Of a DNA stretch of 64,000 nt, positions 54,319 through 63,403 are shown one piece after another. The position numbers and the translations under genes are program-made. The notes under the pieces are model-generated. The model was given only the letters and a program-made list of their open reading frames with translations, was not told the DNA's origin and made no database searches. Position 1 is the first letter of the stretch, and every line of letters starts with the position of its first letter. Location: positions 1 through 64,000 of the forward strand of contig NZ_SRLE01000013.1 of the NCBI RefSeq assembly GCF_004745945.1. The letters are read 5' to 3'. Source of the DNA: Mangrovimicrobium sediminis. Its GTDB lineage: Bacteria > Pseudomonadota > Gammaproteobacteria > Pseudomonadales > Halieaceae.

Positions 54319-54334
54319 TTGAAATACATATCAA
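54319..54334. promoter_or_regulatory. Predicted MarR operator, marR promoter copy
   Basis: TTGAAATACATATCAA: inverted TTGA/TCAA half-sites with 8 bp between, 24 bp upstream of the marR start. Its reverse complement matches the operon-promoter copy (60637-60652) at 12 of 16 positions. Confidence 0.6.
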
Positions 54335-54422
54335 TTGTGAGCCTGTGGCGCTAACCAAAGTCTGCTTCGCAGTGCCACAGGTCCTATTCTGATTTCGCTA
54401 CTGATTTTGCTACAAACGCGAC

Positions 54423-54462
54423 AAAAAGCGCCCCCGATACGATCAACCGGGGGTGCTTTTTT
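54423..54462. terminator. Terminator ending the FUSC-MATE-GMC-ALDH operon
   Basis: AAAAAGC(G)CCCCCG (from 54423) pairs with CGGGGG(T)GCTTTTTT (to 54462) around an 11-nt loop; T- and A-tracts make it work in both directions. It lies 65 bp past the aldehyde dehydrogenase stop. Confidence 0.8.
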
Positions 54463-54526
54463 ATTGCATGGAATAGGGTTCGGCGACGTTGTGCAAATGA
54501 GCGTTCACGCTGCTCACCTGTTGCGG

Positions 54527-56017
54527 CTAGTAGCGAATCATCACCGATTTCAGTTCGGTGTAGTCTTCAATAAATGCGGAACCATATTCACGGCCGATAC
54601 CTGAACCTTTGGCTCCGCCAAAGGGTACTCCCGGATCGACGATGGTGTGCATGTTTACCCATACCGTGCCGGCCTCCACCTGTGGCACCAGTCGTAAAGC
54701 CTTCGACAGGTCGTGAGTCCAGATCGAGGCAGTGAGGCCGTAGGGGGTGTCGTTCATTTCGCGAATCAGCTCTGCCTCGGTTTCGTAGGTAGCGAGGGTG
54801 GCCACCGGTCCGAAAACCTCTTCACGCCAGGAGGTGCTTTCCAGCGATTTGGGGCGGATCACTGTTGGTTTAACGTAGAAGCCAGGGCGGTTATAGGTTT
54901 CGCCACCCACGACAAAGCGATCGCCCTCTTTGCTGGCCGTCTCAAAAGCCTCGATCACTTTGCGGTATTGATCTTCGGTGGCCACCGGTCCGAAGGCGGC
55001 GTCTTCATCCATCGGGTCTCCCGCTTCGATACCTTGCAGGCGATCGCGGATCGCCGTCTCAACGGCGTCGACCTGGCTGGAGTGCACCAGGAAGCGCTCA
55101 GCGGATGCGCAGATCTGGCCGGTGTGCATAAAGCCCGCTTCAAACATGCCGTCGACGATCTCCTTCACACTCATGTCCGGCAGGAAGCCAGCGGCATTCT
55201 TGCCGCCCAGTTCCAGAGTGACGTGCTTGAGGTTTGCCTTCATCGCTTCGTCGGCGATAATTTGGCCGGTTTTCACTGAACCGGTCAGGGACACTTTGGC
55301 GATGCGCTTGTCGGGAATGATTTGATTGCCCAGTCTGCCAGGGCCGTTTATCACATTCAGCACCCCATCCGGCAGGCCTGCCTCTTTACCCAGCTCTGCG
55401 ACGCGCAGCAGTGAAAACGGCGTCGGTGAAGCGGACTTCAGCAGCGCGGTGTTGCCGGTTGCCAGCGCGGCGCCGAGCTTCCAGATCGGGATCATCACCG
55501 GGAAGTTCCAGGGAATAATGCCGAATACCACGCCCAGTGGTTCGCGCAGCGTCATGGCGGTGTACTTTTCACCGTTGGCAGAGGGTACGGAGGGGGCAAG
55601 CGTCTGTCCCGCTATTTTTGTCGCCCAACCGGCGTAGTAGCGCAGGAATTGGGCTGCCCAGCCTACTTCGATCATACGCGACAGCGACAGCAGCTTGCCG
55701 GATTGCAAGGTTTCCAGCTGGGCAATTTCTTCGCCGTGCTGTTCGATCAGATCGGCGAAGCGCATCAGGATGCGCTCCTTTTGCGCTGGCGTGGTTTCCG
55801 CCCAGGAACCCTTGAAGGCAGCGTGAGCGCCGGCAATAGCCTGCTCCACTTCTTCCTCCGTGGCGCGAGCGACAGTGCCAATCAATTCTCCGCTGGCGGG
55901 GTTGTGAATCTCCTGGCGGTCGTCGGCGGAGCCGGGCACTGCCCGGCCGTTGATGAAATGACCTTGCTGACGAGAAAGAAAGGCTTTGACTTCGGGAAGT
56001 AACTCTACAGTAGCCAT
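54527..56017 (-). CDS. NAD(P)-dependent aldehyde dehydrogenase
   Basis: 496 aa, full-length ALDH superfamily protein. The cofactor motif IIPWNFPVMIPIWKLG, catalytic glutamate in LELGGKNAA and catalytic cysteine in HTGQICASAERF are intact. It resembles the phenylacetaldehyde/betaine-type subgroup; the substrate is not readable. It lies 28 bp after the GMC oxidoreductase gene, so it probably oxidises the aldehyde that enzyme makes to the acid. Last gene of a four-gene operon. Confidence 0.93.
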   Translation of the reverse strand: MATVELLPEVKAFLSRQQGHFINGRAVPGSADDRQEIHNPASGELIGTVARATEEEVEQAIAGAHAAFKGSWAETTPAQKERILMRFADLIEQHGEEIAQLETLQSGKLLSLSRMIEVGWAAQFLRYYAGWATKIAGQTLAPSVPSANGEKYTAMTLREPLGVVFGIIPWNFPVMIPIWKLGAALATGNTALLKSASPTPFSLLRVAELGKEAGLPDGVLNVINGPGRLGNQIIPDKRIAKVSLTGSVKTGQIIADEAMKANLKHVTLELGGKNAAGFLPDMSVKEIVDGMFEAGFMHTGQICASAERFLVHSSQVDAVETAIRDRLQGIEAGDPMDEDAAFGPVATEDQYRKVIEAFETASKEGDRFVVGGETYNRPGFYVKPTVIRPKSLESTSWREEVFGPVATLATYETEAELIREMNDTPYGLTASIWTHDLSKALRLVPQVEAGTVWVNMHTIVDPGVPFGGAKGSGIGREYGSAFIEDYTELKSVMIRY

Positions 56018-56045
56018 ACTGTTTTTTTCCTTTTGTTGAATCAGA

Positions 56046-57665
56046 TTAACTAGCCGCCTTTACAGCATCGGAGATGCCGAGGATCAGATCGCTGGCTTTT
56101 TCAGCGATGGCTATGGTGGGGGCATTGGTATTGCCCGATGGAATGTGCGGCATAACCGAACTGTCGGCGACACGCAGTCCTGCTATACCGTGAACGCGAA
56201 GCTCGGGGTCGACTACGGAGGTGGCGGGGTCCTGACCGATACGGCAGGTACCCACCGGGTGATAGACGGTGCGCGATACGCGGCGGACATAGTCTTCGAT
56301 ACCCGCCTCGTCATCGGCTGCACAGCCCGGGTTGAAGACCTCGACCACGTGGTCGGCCAGCGCCGGTTGCGCAAAAAACTTCAGCGCCAGTTTGGCGGCA
56401 CGGATCTGCCCCTGTACGTCTTCCTCTTTTTCCAGGTAGGCGGCGCGGATTTTTGGCAACTGCCCGGGGTCGGCGGAGCGGATTTCAACTTCACCGCGTG
56501 ACTTGGGCTGCAGGTGACCGGTTTTTATGGTGACGCCATGGGTCTGGCCCTTCTGGTTCAGGTCCGGGTCATCCCAGGTGTCGAGGATGGGCAGAAAGTG
56601 GAACTGCACATCCGGGCGGCCGATGCCAGTGCTATCGATAAAGGCGAAGGCTTCCAGAATTGGAGAGGTCAGTACGCCTGAGCGCATGAATACCCATTCG
56701 ATGCCATGGCGCAGCGCTTTCAGCCCTTTGTCTTCGCCGTACAGCGAGATCGGCTCCTTGATGGTGGCGTTCACCGACATATGCAGGTGGTCGTGGAAGT
56801 TTTTGCCCACCGGCAGTTCTGCTTTGTGTTGCACGCCCGCCCTGGCCAAAACATCGGCGGGGCCGAGTCCAGACAGTTGCAACACCTTGGCCGAACCAAT
56901 TGCGCCGGCCGATACAATCACTTCTTTGCGCGCATTGGCCGTCACCTCGTGGCCGTGAATTTTAAAGGTCACACCGGTAGCGCGCCCGTTCTCGATTTCA
57001 ACCCGGCTGACCATGGCGTTCAGTTGCAGCTTGAGGTTTTTGTTGTCGCGCACCTGCTTGAGGTAGGTGCGGGCGGTGGAGGCACGCTCACCGTTGTGGG
57101 TTGTGGTTTGATAGAAACCCACCCCTTCCATGCGAGCGCCGTTGTGGTCGACGATATACTCATAGCCTGCCTGCTGACCCGCGCGGACAAAGGCGTCGCT
57201 CATGGGATGGCGGTAGCGGTTTTCCGAAACATGCAACGGGCCGTGGTCACCGTGGTATCTATTGGCCATGGCTTCGTTGTTTTCGGCTTTGATGAAGTAG
57301 TGCAGCATGCTGTCGCCGTTCCAGCCGGTGGCGCCGAACTGGTTTTCCCAGGCGTCGTAGTCGGAGCGCTGCCCGCGCACATACACCATGCCGTTGATCG
57401 AGGAGCCCCCGCCCAGCACCCGGCCCTGCAATACATCCATCCTGCGATTGTGGGTGTAGGGTTCCGGCTCGGCCACATAGGGCCAGGATTTGGTTGGAAT
57501 GACTTTGGCCATACCGCCCGGCGCTTTGATAAACAGGTTGTTGTCGCTGCCGCCGGCCTCCAGCAGCAGCACCGTACCGCGGCCGCGAGACAGAATGTTG
57601 TACGCAATAACGCAACCGGCAGAACCCGCGCCGATAATGATGTAGTCGAATGTTTGTGTAGCCAT
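56046..57665 (-). CDS. GMC-family FAD-dependent alcohol/choline dehydrogenase
   Basis: 539 aa. FAD-binding GAGSAGCVIA (~13-22) and LLLEAGG, the GMC signature GRVLGGGSSINGMVYVRGQ, GMC signature 2 SAGAIGSAKVLQLSGLGP and the active-site histidine in TVYHPVGTCRIG are all present. Members oxidise primary alcohols or choline to aldehydes with quinone or oxygen as acceptor. No signal peptide. It sits between the MATE pump and the aldehyde dehydrogenase, giving an alcohol-aldehyde-acid route with export. Confidence 0.93.
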   Translation of the reverse strand: MATQTFDYIIIGAGSAGCVIAYNILSRGRGTVLLLEAGGSDNNLFIKAPGGMAKVIPTKSWPYVAEPEPYTHNRRMDVLQGRVLGGGSSINGMVYVRGQRSDYDAWENQFGATGWNGDSMLHYFIKAENNEAMANRYHGDHGPLHVSENRYRHPMSDAFVRAGQQAGYEYIVDHNGARMEGVGFYQTTTHNGERASTARTYLKQVRDNKNLKLQLNAMVSRVEIENGRATGVTFKIHGHEVTANARKEVIVSAGAIGSAKVLQLSGLGPADVLARAGVQHKAELPVGKNFHDHLHMSVNATIKEPISLYGEDKGLKALRHGIEWVFMRSGVLTSPILEAFAFIDSTGIGRPDVQFHFLPILDTWDDPDLNQKGQTHGVTIKTGHLQPKSRGEVEIRSADPGQLPKIRAAYLEKEEDVQGQIRAAKLALKFFAQPALADHVVEVFNPGCAADDEAGIEDYVRRVSRTVYHPVGTCRIGQDPATSVVDPELRVHGIAGLRVADSSVMPHIPSGNTNAPTIAIAEKASDLILGISDAVKAAS

Positions 57666-57751
57666 TTGTGTTTCCTTTTCCTAGCTGTTGCCGCATTGAA
57701 TGCGTATTTTTTTGCGCGCTCTTATGCGCTCTCATCGAGTCATTTGCCTGA

Positions 57752-59335
57752 TCACGAATATCGTGCCGCCGGATCTTTTCTCGCACCCAGATTCAACTTC
57801 GCCTTTGACCGCCGGTTCTTACACCCGGCTTGCTTGTTGTTCGCGCTGTCGTCAATGCCTGAACACAACAGATACCGGGTCGGGTCGGCATTCGCCGGCG
57901 CTTCGATAATTCGCGGAGTGTTGTTTTTCTGAAGCACACTATGCGCCTGCAACTGTCGCGCTGCGGGTATAGCCGGGCCGGCCTGACGCCACTTGCCCCA
58001 GAAGTAATAGGCGATGGCCATCACCATGGTGGCAACAAACGCCGCGGGGAAACTCCACCAGATAGCATCGCTGCCCAGTGCCGGTTTGAGCAGCTGCAGC
58101 GCACCCAGTCGCACGGGATACAGCGCCACGGCCAAAATCATCATTGGCCACATCACCTGGCCCGCAGCCCGAACGGTGCCAAACAACACCTGACTGATGC
58201 CGAAGGCGATAAAGCCCCAGGTCGCGAGTTGGAAAATGTGGATGGCAATCTCCACCGCCGCGCCGGAGTCGGACAGAAAAATTCCCAGCGCCCAGCGGTC
58301 AAGCCACGTCAGCAACACGATCAGGCCGCCGGTGAGCAGAAAGTTGTAGCCAACGCCAACCCGCGTAATCTGCCTGACCCGGTCGAGGCGGCCGGCACCA
58401 ATATTCTGTGCCGCCATCGCCGATACCGCGCCGCCCAGTGCCATGGCCGGCATTTGCACATAGGTCCAGATTTGCTGGGTGGCACCAAAGGCGGCGATGG
58501 TGTCGACGCCTTCAGCATTGATGACCCGCAGCATGGTCAGTGCCGCAGTGGTGACAATGATCATCTGTAGTCCGATTGGCACACCTTTGCTGATCATCAC
58601 TTTCAGCAAGGACAGATCGGGGCGCAGCCAGCGCAGCTCTGCGCCACGCAGTCGCAACGGTAAATCCCTGCGATAGATGTAGATCAGCATCAGCGCCAGA
58701 CTGATGTAATTTGCGACTGCCATCGACAGTGCTGAGCCACCGATACCAAAGGCCGGCACCGGTCCAATGCCGAGAATCAACAGCGGGTTGAGCAGGGCCG
58801 CCAGTGCCACAGCAAGGAACATGAACTTGAGAGGCGTGGTGGCATCGCCGGCCCCGCGCAGCGCCATCATCAGGATGGTTTGTAACAGCACTGCCGGTAA
58901 CCCGATAAAGGTCAGCTCGAGGTAGCTTTGCGCCAACTGCCTAATCTCTGGTGCGGTATCTAGCAACGTTAATAAATGAGGGGAGGTGAAGTAACCAGCA
59001 ACGGCCACCACCGACACTAAAGGTATAAAACTGCCTGCGGCGGTACCCACGACGCGGCGCGCCTGCTCCAGGTTGCCGGCACCAATCGACTGCCCAATCA
59101 GAATGGTGGCCGCCATGCCAAAACCGAAGACAAAGCTGATCAGAATAAACAGAACCAGGTTGCCGTTCGTAGTGGCGGCCAGTGCCGCTTCGCCCAATAG
59201 TTTGCCAACCCAGGCACTGTCGATTGACCCATCCGCCGACTGCAGGATGGAGCTGGCCAGCGTCGGTATGGCAAACAACATCAGCTGGCGCGGAATGGAG
59301 CCAGTGGTGAAGCGATTGGCTGAATGGTCTGGCAT
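57752..59335 (-). CDS. MATE-family multidrug efflux transporter with long C-terminal tail
   Basis: 527 aa from the ATG at 59335, chosen for its AAAGGAG; an in-frame start at 59401 overlaps the upstream gene. Twelve membrane helices and MATE features such as PTLASSILQSADGSID and GFGMAATILIGQSIGAG are visible. After the last helix (ending near YYFWGKWRQAG) about 75 polar residues follow, including two cysteines, more than most MATE proteins carry. It is a cation-driven exporter, probably for a compound handled by the operon. Confidence 0.92.
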   Translation of the reverse strand: MPDHSANRFTTGSIPRQLMLFAIPTLASSILQSADGSIDSAWVGKLLGEAALAATTNGNLVLFILISFVFGFGMAATILIGQSIGAGNLEQARRVVGTAAGSFIPLVSVVAVAGYFTSPHLLTLLDTAPEIRQLAQSYLELTFIGLPAVLLQTILMMALRGAGDATTPLKFMFLAVALAALLNPLLILGIGPVPAFGIGGSALSMAVANYISLALMLIYIYRRDLPLRLRGAELRWLRPDLSLLKVMISKGVPIGLQMIIVTTAALTMLRVINAEGVDTIAAFGATQQIWTYVQMPAMALGGAVSAMAAQNIGAGRLDRVRQITRVGVGYNFLLTGGLIVLLTWLDRWALGIFLSDSGAAVEIAIHIFQLATWGFIAFGISQVLFGTVRAAGQVMWPMMILAVALYPVRLGALQLLKPALGSDAIWWSFPAAFVATMVMAIAYYFWGKWRQAGPAIPAARQLQAHSVLQKNNTPRIIEAPANADPTRYLLCSGIDDSANNKQAGCKNRRSKAKLNLGARKDPAARYS

Positions 59336-59345
59336 GGGAGCTCCT

Positions 59346-60494
59346 TTACAACTGGTGCTCATTGGCTGGCTGGCGCAGTTTGTGGAGATAACGGCGTTCA
59401 TCCATGCTCGACAGCACCACCGCCACGGCCATGCCGATACAGGCTCCGATCACGGTATCCAGCACCCGTTCCGGCACCATGGCGGCACTTGGGATCCAGG
59501 GTGCCGCCAGGTGAGTCATCAGCAATGCCATCGGAGCTACAAACATCTGGCCGAGTGCGTAGTTTTTGCCAATCACAATTTCAGTGATGATCTGGAACAG
59601 AGCTATCACCGCAATCAAGCCCCAGATATCAAGCTCGAACTGCAATACAGCCCAGGCCATCATGGCACCGATGGTAGTGCCGACCATGCGCTGCATCGCG
59701 CGGTTCATACTGATGTGCAAATAGGCTCCCTGAGTCACCGCCAGTGCGCCCATACCTGCCCAGGCCGGGTAGTGAACATCAAAGCCGTAGTGAACAATAA
59801 ACATGGCCAGAGCGGTGCTGATAATGGTGCGCATTGATGCAATCAGCCGATGGCTGAGCGCAGGAACTGGCGGGGGTTCTGGAAAGTTTGTGTCAGGGCC
59901 CGGGGTTTGGCGCAAGAAGGTGGTTGCGACGCAAATCAACCAGCCCAGCAGCGCTGCTGCGCCGGTCGCCACAGTGCGTTCGACAATGACCTGTTGAGTC
60001 ACATCGCCACCGATACAGGAGCCGGCAGCAAACACAAAAATGAGCGGCCCTGGCGGCCCGTAGCGACCAGTGACCGCGATAAACAGATACAGGCCACACA
60101 GACAGGCGAGTAACAGCAGTAGCGCCGGCTGTGGCAAGCCCACCCATTTCGCCGATGACATCAGCAATACCGAACCGGTCTGGATCGCAGCGGCCTGCAG
60201 CAGCATGCGATTGCGACCGGACCGGGATTCAAAGCGACCAAACAGGGCGATGAGAGAACCCAGGCCAGCGAAACCAACCATTTGCGGCCACGGTGACAGC
60301 TGCACCGCGACCAATGCAAAGAGCACTGTCAGGCCGGTTTGCACGCCGGCCAGAAGCTCATTGCGGAAGAAGGGTAGCTGCTGCAATTGCAAACTGCTTT
60401 TAAGCTGCTGGCGATGCAGGAGATGCATGACTGTGCGCAGCAGTCCAACGCTTTCCGCTGTTGTCGCATGTTGTGTGTGGTTTGGCTGACTCAT
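59346..60494 (-). CDS. FUSC-family (aromatic acid/fusaric acid exporter-like) membrane protein
   Basis: 382 aa with two clusters of membrane helices (~45-185 and ~220-350), the FUSC layout, and conserved MVGTTIGAMMAWAV and VLDTVIGACIGMAVAVV segments that match FUSC repeat units. Family members (AaeB, FusC) export aromatic acids and similar toxic organics. First gene of the operon; its stop is 10 bp from the MATE start. A consensus promoter with an overlapping operator precedes it. Confidence 0.87.
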   Translation of the reverse strand: MSQPNHTQHATTAESVGLLRTVMHLLHRQQLKSSLQLQQLPFFRNELLAGVQTGLTVLFALVAVQLSPWPQMVGFAGLGSLIALFGRFESRSGRNRMLLQAAAIQTGSVLLMSSAKWVGLPQPALLLLLACLCGLYLFIAVTGRYGPPGPLIFVFAAGSCIGGDVTQQVIVERTVATGAAALLGWLICVATTFLRQTPGPDTNFPEPPPVPALSHRLIASMRTIISTALAMFIVHYGFDVHYPAWAGMGALAVTQGAYLHISMNRAMQRMVGTTIGAMMAWAVLQFELDIWGLIAVIALFQIITEIVIGKNYALGQMFVAPMALLMTHLAAPWIPSAAMVPERVLDTVIGACIGMAVAVVLSSMDERRYLHKLRQPANEHQL

Positions 60495-60619
60495 CGTTTC
60501 TGGCTTGGCTCGAAAAATGCCGTGTTCGGGAGAATGGGGGTGATGCTGAGGGCTGCGCTGCGATACCCATCTTCTAGGTGGGGGGCGCTAGACACTGAAT
60601 CCCTGCACCGGATGGGACA

Positions 60620-60647
60620 ATTATCGCCAATAAAGTTTGAATGTCAA
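60620..60647 (-). promoter_or_regulatory. Strong sigma-70 promoter of the FUSC operon
   Basis: On the minus strand: consensus -35 TTGACA (60647-60642), 16-bp spacer, near-consensus -10 GATAAT (60625-60620). The start would be near 60613, leaving a ~119-nt leader. Confidence 0.85.
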
Positions 60648-60652
60648 ATCAA
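60637..60652. promoter_or_regulatory. Predicted MarR operator overlapping the FUSC-operon -35 box
   Basis: TTGAATGTCAAATCAA on the plus strand (TTGATTTGACATTCAA on minus): TTGA/TCAA half-sites spaced by 8 bp, as at 54319-54334. Binding here would block the -35 element. Confidence 0.6.
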
Positions 60653-61237
60653 AATAAATTGCCGTAACCCGGGCCTGCGAGCTCTGGAGGTGTTGCCGGT
60701 CAGCTGCCTGCTTTCGCCGCTGCGGAGGACCAGGGATGAGACAGAGGGGCTATGGCCTGGAAGACTCTCCAGCGAAAACTGGCAACGTTCCAGGTGGCGC
60801 TTTGCTCGGTGGCACCAGCAGTGGGGGGGCGGTGTTTCCTTTTCTTTCTGGCGCAGTTGATCCAGGCATCCTGTGATGAGCATTGGAGGTTATTTGTGCG
60901 CGTGCCGGAACAAGCGATTTGCCCCGCGGGTAACGGCGCGATCAACGGCACTTGCAGCAGTGAACTCGTGGCCCCGGAACCTCTGAAGACCTGTGCTCAG
61001 CCGTATTCCGATAGTTGGGCGCCGCAACCCTGTTGATGTCCGGAAACAAGGACCGATAAACGCGGGTTCGTTGCGGCGAGCCAGTCAGGCTAGCTGACCC
61101 TGGTCTGGTTGGTTTATACCCACAGTCGACTCCATGCCTCCCACATTTGCATCGTGTTTCGGCCCGTAAATCCATTTCCCCTGGCTTTAGAGTGAATTGG
61201 AGCCTGAGGAGTGTGGGGTTCGTCACGGGTACTGTCA

Positions 61238-61355
61238 TTTGACACCGGCACCTGCTATGACAGCGCCGCCGTGGAAAGCTGGTTCGGATTGCTGTATCGG
61301 GAACGGGTCCTCCGACGGCACTACTGGACTGGGAAAGAAGCACGGCGGGATACGA
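61238..61355 (+). pseudogene. IS3-type transposase remnant (C-terminal OrfB fragment)
   Basis: The frame reads TGTCYDSAAVESWFGLLYRE then RVLRRHYWTGKEARRDT, matching the OrfB pattern around the catalytic glutamate (GxCxDNAxxESFF...ERV.RR...T..EAR.D). The upstream DD part of the active site and the downstream YN.RR end are missing, and the frame soon diverges. A decayed insertion sequence; no complete terminal repeats were found. Confidence 0.7.
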
Positions 61356-61555
61356 TCACCCTGAATTGGAGTGCCAGCCCGGAAGTTGTCGACATCGAGG
61401 GTGTAGACGGCATACCGGGTTTGTCGCTGCGACGGGTGGTGATCCACGTGATGTTGTGACCTGGGCGCAAAATGGGAGACACTCTGGACTCCCCCGATTT
61501 GAGTGAAGCTCACCGGCTTTGTCCAGATCCTCACCTGAGAGCAAAGAAGATATTT

Positions 61556-62167
61556 ATGCCCCGCTGCAAACGTTTCACCACTGCTGTTGCGCTACTGGCC
61601 CTGCTCGGACTGGCGGCCTGCAGCAACCAGCCCTCCTATGTCATCGATCACGACACCGGTACCGATTTCTCGCGCTACAAGACCTACCGCTGGTATGACG
61701 ATATCCACGATTCCAAGGAGGCTGATTACCGCCAGTACAACAGTTCCGACCGGCGCGTGCGCACCTACGTCGATCGCGAACTGGCGCAAAAAGGGTTCCG
61801 CGAAAGCACGACGGACACTGCGGACTTCTGGGTGAACTACAACATCTCCAGGCAGGAGCGCATGAAGATCGACAACTTCAGCAACTATCCTTCCGCCGGC
61901 ATGCACGGCGCCGTTGGCGTCGGCACTTATGGCTCGGGCGTCAGCCTCGGGTATAGCAGCGGTCCTGCCGTCAGGGAGTACCAGGAGGGTACCGTGGTTC
62001 TGGATATCATCGACAGCCACAGCGCTAAAATCGTATGGCGCGGTATCGCCGAGGGCAGATTGAAACAATCCCTGAGCATTGCGGACAAGAATCGCATCGC
62101 CTCCACCGTCTCGCGGGAGATGCTGGCGGATTTTCCGCCCGGGGGAGGTTCCGGGAACGCGCAGTAG
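61556..62167 (+). CDS. DUF4136 lipoprotein
   Basis: 203 aa from the ATG at 61556. The signal peptide ends in lipobox LLGLAAC. The mature chain has the DUF4136 pattern: DTGTDFSRYKTYRW, VRTYVDRELAQKGFRE, DFWVNYNISR, then the glycine-rich GVGTYGSGVSLGYSSGP and VVLDIIDSHSAKIVWRGIAEG. Envelope lipoproteins of this family are common in proteobacteria and of unknown role. It is monocistronic, between the IS remnant and tRNA-Met. Confidence 0.87.
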   Translation: MPRCKRFTTAVALLALLGLAACSNQPSYVIDHDTGTDFSRYKTYRWYDDIHDSKEADYRQYNSSDRRVRTYVDRELAQKGFRESTTDTADFWVNYNISRQERMKIDNFSNYPSAGMHGAVGVGTYGSGVSLGYSSGPAVREYQEGTVVLDIIDSHSAKIVWRGIAEGRLKQSLSIADKNRIASTVSREMLADFPPGGGSGNAQ

Positions 62168-62224
62168 GTGCCGGTGCTCCGGTGCAATCTGTAAGGGAGG
62201 TTTCCGGAATACACCGAGAGGAGG

Positions 62225-62301
62225 TGGTAGCTACGGATGGACTTGAACCATCGACCCCAGCATTATGAATGCTGTGCTCTAACCAGCTGAGCTACGTAGC
62301 C
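62225..62301 (-). tRNA. tRNA-Met (elongator, anticodon CAU)
   Basis: 77 nt including an encoded 3' CCA. The acceptor GGCTACG pairs with CGTAGCT (first pair G-U), the D-arm is AGCTCAGCTGGTTAGAGC, the anticodon stem CAGCA/TGCTG encloses TTCATAA with anticodon CAT (plus-strand 62265-62267), and the T-arm is GATGG-TTCAAGT-CCATC. Overall it is close to E. coli elongator tRNA-Met rather than the initiator. Confidence 0.95.
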
Positions 62302-62491
62302 ACATTCGGTGGTTGCGTGGAGCCAGGGGCTCCAGCGGCGAGGACACCGGGTCCTCAAGAGGCGCGCATTTTCCGGAATTTGCCCGGTCAAGTCAAGCCC
62401 GCATGGGGTGCTCTGGCACTGGTTTACACGCCGCGGCTGGGCTATGTTCCCGCACAGGGATGCAGCACTGATAACCGGGGCGAACAGGACG

Positions 62492-63403
62492 ATGCCAGCG
62501 AGCTTCTTGCGCACAGCCGCGATGCTCTGCCTGCTGTTGCAGGCAGTCGCTACAGCGGCCCAGGAGATGACCCCTCGCGCCTACTGGCCTGCCCCGGAAG
62601 GCACCCAGGTGCTGACCATCGGCGGGGCCTACACCCGCGGTGATACGGTCCCCGACCCGTCGCTGCCGGTGGCCGGGATCGACTCGGAAATCACTACATT
62701 CACCCTCGGTTACCTGCGCACCTTTAACCTGTGGGGGCGCACTGCCTCCCTGGTTTTGCAGCAGCCCTATTCCAGTGGCAAGACTGTGGGCGAGCACCAG
62801 GAACTGGGCACCCTGCGCCGCGAATACCAGGGGTTGGGCGACTTCTCGGCGACCCTGTCCGTTAACCTGCTGGGAGCTCCTAGCATGGATGCCGCCGGTT
62901 TTGCCGAGTTGCGCCGCAATCCACGGCCGATCGTCGGCGCCAGCCTGCGGGTAGTGACACCGAGCGGGCGCTACGACAGCGACCGCCTGATCAATGTCGG
63001 CACCAACCGCTGGGCGATGAAAGCGGAGGTCGGCTACATCCAGCCGCTGCACCGGCGCTGGCTGCTGGAGTTCGAACTGGGTGCCTGGTTCTTCGAGGAC
63101 AACGACGATTTTCTCGGCGTGACCCGCGAACAGGAGCCGATCATCGCGGCCCAGGCACACCTGATACGGCGTTTTGCGCCGGGCTTCTGGGGTTCGCTGG
63201 ATTTCAATGCCTATCGCGGCGGGCGCAGCACGGTGAACGATAACAAGCTCGACGACCTGCAGCGGGATTCGCGGTTGGGCGCAACGTTCACGTTTCCCTT
63301 CGCCGGCCGGCATGCCCTGAAGGTGAGTTACACCCAGGGGTCGGTCAACGATTCCAACGAGAACTTCGATATCTACCAGGTGGCCTACCAGCGGCTGCTG
63401 TAG
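62492..63403 (+). CDS. MetA-pathway/phenol-degradation-type outer-membrane protein
   Basis: 303 aa from the ATG at 62492. The signal peptide ends near ATAA. The mature chain is beta-strand rich with repeated aromatic-Gly patterns (FTLGYLRTFNLWGR, GASLRVVTPSGRYDSDRLIN, FELGAWFFEDNDDFLG) as in the Phenol_MetA_deg family of porin-like transporters; it ends with amphipathic strands (VSYTQGSVND, YQVAYQRLL). Probably an outer-membrane channel; substrate unknown. Upstream in-frame ATGs would add an unlikely leader that overlaps the tRNA flank. Confidence 0.8.
   Translation: MPASFLRTAAMLCLLLQAVATAAQEMTPRAYWPAPEGTQVLTIGGAYTRGDTVPDPSLPVAGIDSEITTFTLGYLRTFNLWGRTASLVLQQPYSSGKTVGEHQELGTLRREYQGLGDFSATLSVNLLGAPSMDAAGFAELRRNPRPIVGASLRVVTPSGRYDSDRLINVGTNRWAMKAEVGYIQPLHRRWLLEFELGAWFFEDNDDFLGVTREQEPIIAAQAHLIRRFAPGFWGSLDFNAYRGGRSTVNDNKLDDLQRDSRLGATFTFPFAGRHALKVSYTQGSVNDSNENFDIYQVAYQRLL

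Larger units (their letters stand above)
60495..61237. other. Gene-poor region with no convincing coding sequence
   Basis: It contains the FUSC-operon leader and promoter (60495-60652). The rest, to the transposase remnant, has no frame with recognisable protein features. Together with the remnant it probably represents decayed insertion DNA. Confidence 0.5.

Noticed and set aside
60752-61036. A 94-codon plus-strand frame in the gap upstream of the IS remnant
   Set aside because: Cys-rich, aperiodic composition, no ribosome-binding site, no recognisable family. It sits in decayed intergenic DNA.
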